From Rhizobium sp. CIAT894 (GTDB lineage Bacteria > Pseudomonadota > Alphaproteobacteria > Rhizobiales > Rhizobiaceae): DNA of 64,000 nt. The stretch covers positions 124,001-188,000 of the forward strand of contig NZ_CP020951.1 in assembly GCF_000172795.2 (NCBI RefSeq), given 5' to 3'. Position 1 is the first letter of the stretch. The number at the start of each line of letters is the position of its first letter. The position numbers and the translations under genes are program-made. The notes under the pieces are model-generated. The model made no database searches. It was given only the letters and a program-made list of their open reading frames with translations, and was not told where the DNA came from. Below, in pieces: positions 62,789 to 64,000 of the stretch.

Positions 62789-64000
62789 CTACCTCCGGGC
62801 CGCGCGCGTGAAGAGCTGGTCGAGCAGCGTCAGCGCCAGATCGATCTCTTCGCGAGAAATCAGCAGGTTCGGCGCCAGCGTGATGACGTTTTTATGGTAG
62901 CCTCCGACGTCGAGAACGAGACCATAGGTCTTGTTGCCGACCGTGAGATCGCCCTTCATGCCCTCGTCGCAGAGCCAGTCCATCGTCGCCTTGTCAGGCG
63001 TGAAACCGTCTTCCTTGCAGATCTCGCATCTCAGCGCCAATCCGAGCCCGTCGACATCGCCGACGATCGCATGGCGTTTCTGGAGCTGTTTCAGGCCATC
63101 GAGGAAATACGCGCCCTTGGCCATGATCGCGGCGCCGAAATCCTCCTCTTCCAGCATCTTCATGGTTTCGAGCGCGACGGCCGTGCCCATCGGGTTGCTG
63201 GCGAAGGTGGAATGGGTGGAACCGGGCGGGAAGACCGTCGGATTGATCATTTCTTCCCTGGCCCAGACGCCCGACAGCGGGTTGAGCCCATTGGTGATCG
63301 CCTTGCCGAAGACGAGAACATCAGGCGAGACGCCGAAATGTTCGATCGACCAGAGTTTGCCGGTCCGGTAGACACCCATCTGGATCTCGTCGACGACGAG
63401 CAGGATGCCGTGCTGATCGAGAACCTTCTTGAGTTCGGTGAAGAAGTTCATCGGCGGAATGACGTAGCCGCCGGTGCCCTGGATCGGCTCGACATAAAAG
63501 GCGGCATATTCCGCGCTGCCGACCTTCGGATCCCAGACGCCATTATATTCGCTTTCGAAGAGGCGGGCGAATTTGCGCACGCAATGCTCGCCGTATTCCT
63601 CCTTCGTCATGCCCTTCGGGCCGCGGAAATGGTAGGGAAACTCGACGAATTGCGCCCTTTCGCCGAAATGGCCGAAGCGGCGGCGGTAGCGATAGCTTGA
63701 CGTGATCGCCGAGGCGCCCAGCGTGCGGCCGTGATAGCCGCCTTCGAAGGCGAACATCAGGCTTTTGCCGCCGGTATAGTTGCGCACCAGCTTCAGCGAA
63801 TCCTCGATCGCCTGCGATCCGCCGACATTGAAATGAACGCGTCCCTTGCGGCCGAATTTGCGTTCGGCGTCCTGCGCGATCATGGCGGCCAGTTCGACCT
63901 TCTCGCGATGCAGATATTGCGAGGCGACCTGCGGCAGCCGGTCCAGCTGGCGGTGGACGGCGGCATTCAGTCTTTCGTTGCGATAGCCGAAATTGACGGC
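62789..64000 (-). CDS. Class III PLP-dependent aminotransferase (start beyond window)
   Basis: About 403 residues are in the window and the frame is open to the edge; the first residues seen are AVNFGYRNERLNAAV. The class III fold is clear: FEGGYHGRTLGASAITSS, FYVEPIQGTGGYVIPP, VVDEIQMGVYRTGKLW, and the PLP lysine in VFGKAITNGLNPLSG. FPPGSTHSTFASNPMGTAVA is also typical. It is closest to ornithine/diaminobutyrate-type transaminases. It is the first gene of the lipid operon visible here and may follow others. The substrate is not known. Confidence 0.9.
   Translation of the reverse strand, partial: AVNFGYRNERLNAAVHRQLDRLPQVASQYLHREKVELAAMIAQDAERKFGRKGRVHFNVGGSQAIEDSLKLVRNYTGGKSLMFAFEGGYHGRTLGASAITSSYRYRRRFGHFGERAQFVEFPYHFRGPKGMTKEEYGEHCVRKFARLFESEYNGVWDPKVGSAEYAAFYVEPIQGTGGYVIPPMNFFTELKKVLDQHGILLVVDEIQMGVYRTGKLWSIEHFGVSPDVLVFGKAITNGLNPLSGVWAREEMINPTVFPPGSTHSTFASNPMGTAVALETMKMLEEEDFGAAIMAKGAYFLDGLKQLQKRHAIVGDVDGLGLALRCEICKEDGFTPDKATMDWLCDEGMKGDLTVGNKTYGLVLDVGGYHKNVITLAPNLLISREEIDLALTLLDQLFTRAARR

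Overview
The window is chromosomal-type DNA from a fast-growing rhizobium (Rhizobium leguminosarum/etli group by gene content and high GC; the species is an inference). Evidence for this is the hut operon layout, a complete agp/aga alpha-galactoside cluster in the order known from Sinorhizobium, a rhizobial intergenic palindromic element, and an RpoE-ChrR locus of alphaproteobacterial type. No rRNA, tRNA, CRISPR array or intact insertion sequence was recognised.

Region 1 (1-11831) is histidine catabolism: leftward hutI-hutH-hutG-hutU (hutU cut by the window edge), rightward hutF plus a HutC-like regulator, a leftward hutC, and a rightward polar amino-acid ABC transporter with a HutH paralogue. 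The paralogue lacks the Ala-Ser-Gly triad that forms the MIO cofactor. Region 2 (11845-19259) holds a secreted protein, a PAP2 phosphatase, a HigB/HigA-type toxin-antitoxin pair, a large FAD/GcvT-type dehydrogenase, an Xre regulator with two small partner genes, and a methyltransferase. Region 3 (19274-29522) is the alpha-galactoside locus agpT / agaL1-agpABCD-agaL2, ended by a strong terminator.

Region 4 (29488-35187) looks like a small conflict island. A DUF4274-like gene sits between two copies of the agaL2 terminator. Beyond it is a three-gene ABC-3C (ABC ATPase, middle component, effector) system whose middle gene has an in-frame TGA, followed by fused remnants of a protein kinase and a cyclopropane-fatty-acid synthase. 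Region 5 (35188-42102) is an RpoE-ChrR stress module: rpoE-chrR-DUF1295-cfa-membrane protein, a divergent FAD amine-oxidase-like gene, and DUF1365, DUF2147 and DUF2177 genes. Three sites match TGATCC-N18-TA(A/G)(A/G)(A/G) and head the rpoE operon, the FAD gene and the DUF2177 gene.

Region 6 (42263-46812) has a truncated prepilin peptidase, a large secreted caspase-fold protein that has lost both catalytic residues, and a MipA/OmpV porin-like gene. Region 7 (46913-56802) is a 9.9 kb block (an orphan substrate-binding protein, small secreted proteins, a two-ATPase/FtsX exporter and a divergent two-component system). It lies between two damaged copies of a mipA-cfa junction, each with the other partner deleted. 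Region 8 (56919-64000) is a tightly overlapping leftward operon: class III aminotransferase, ureohydrolase-fold enzyme, two small SMR/EamA-type transporters, fatty-acid desaturase, Cys-nucleophile alpha/beta hydrolase, GNAT-type acyltransferase and cfa. It looks like a pathway for an unusual amino- or amide-lipid and continues beyond the right edge.
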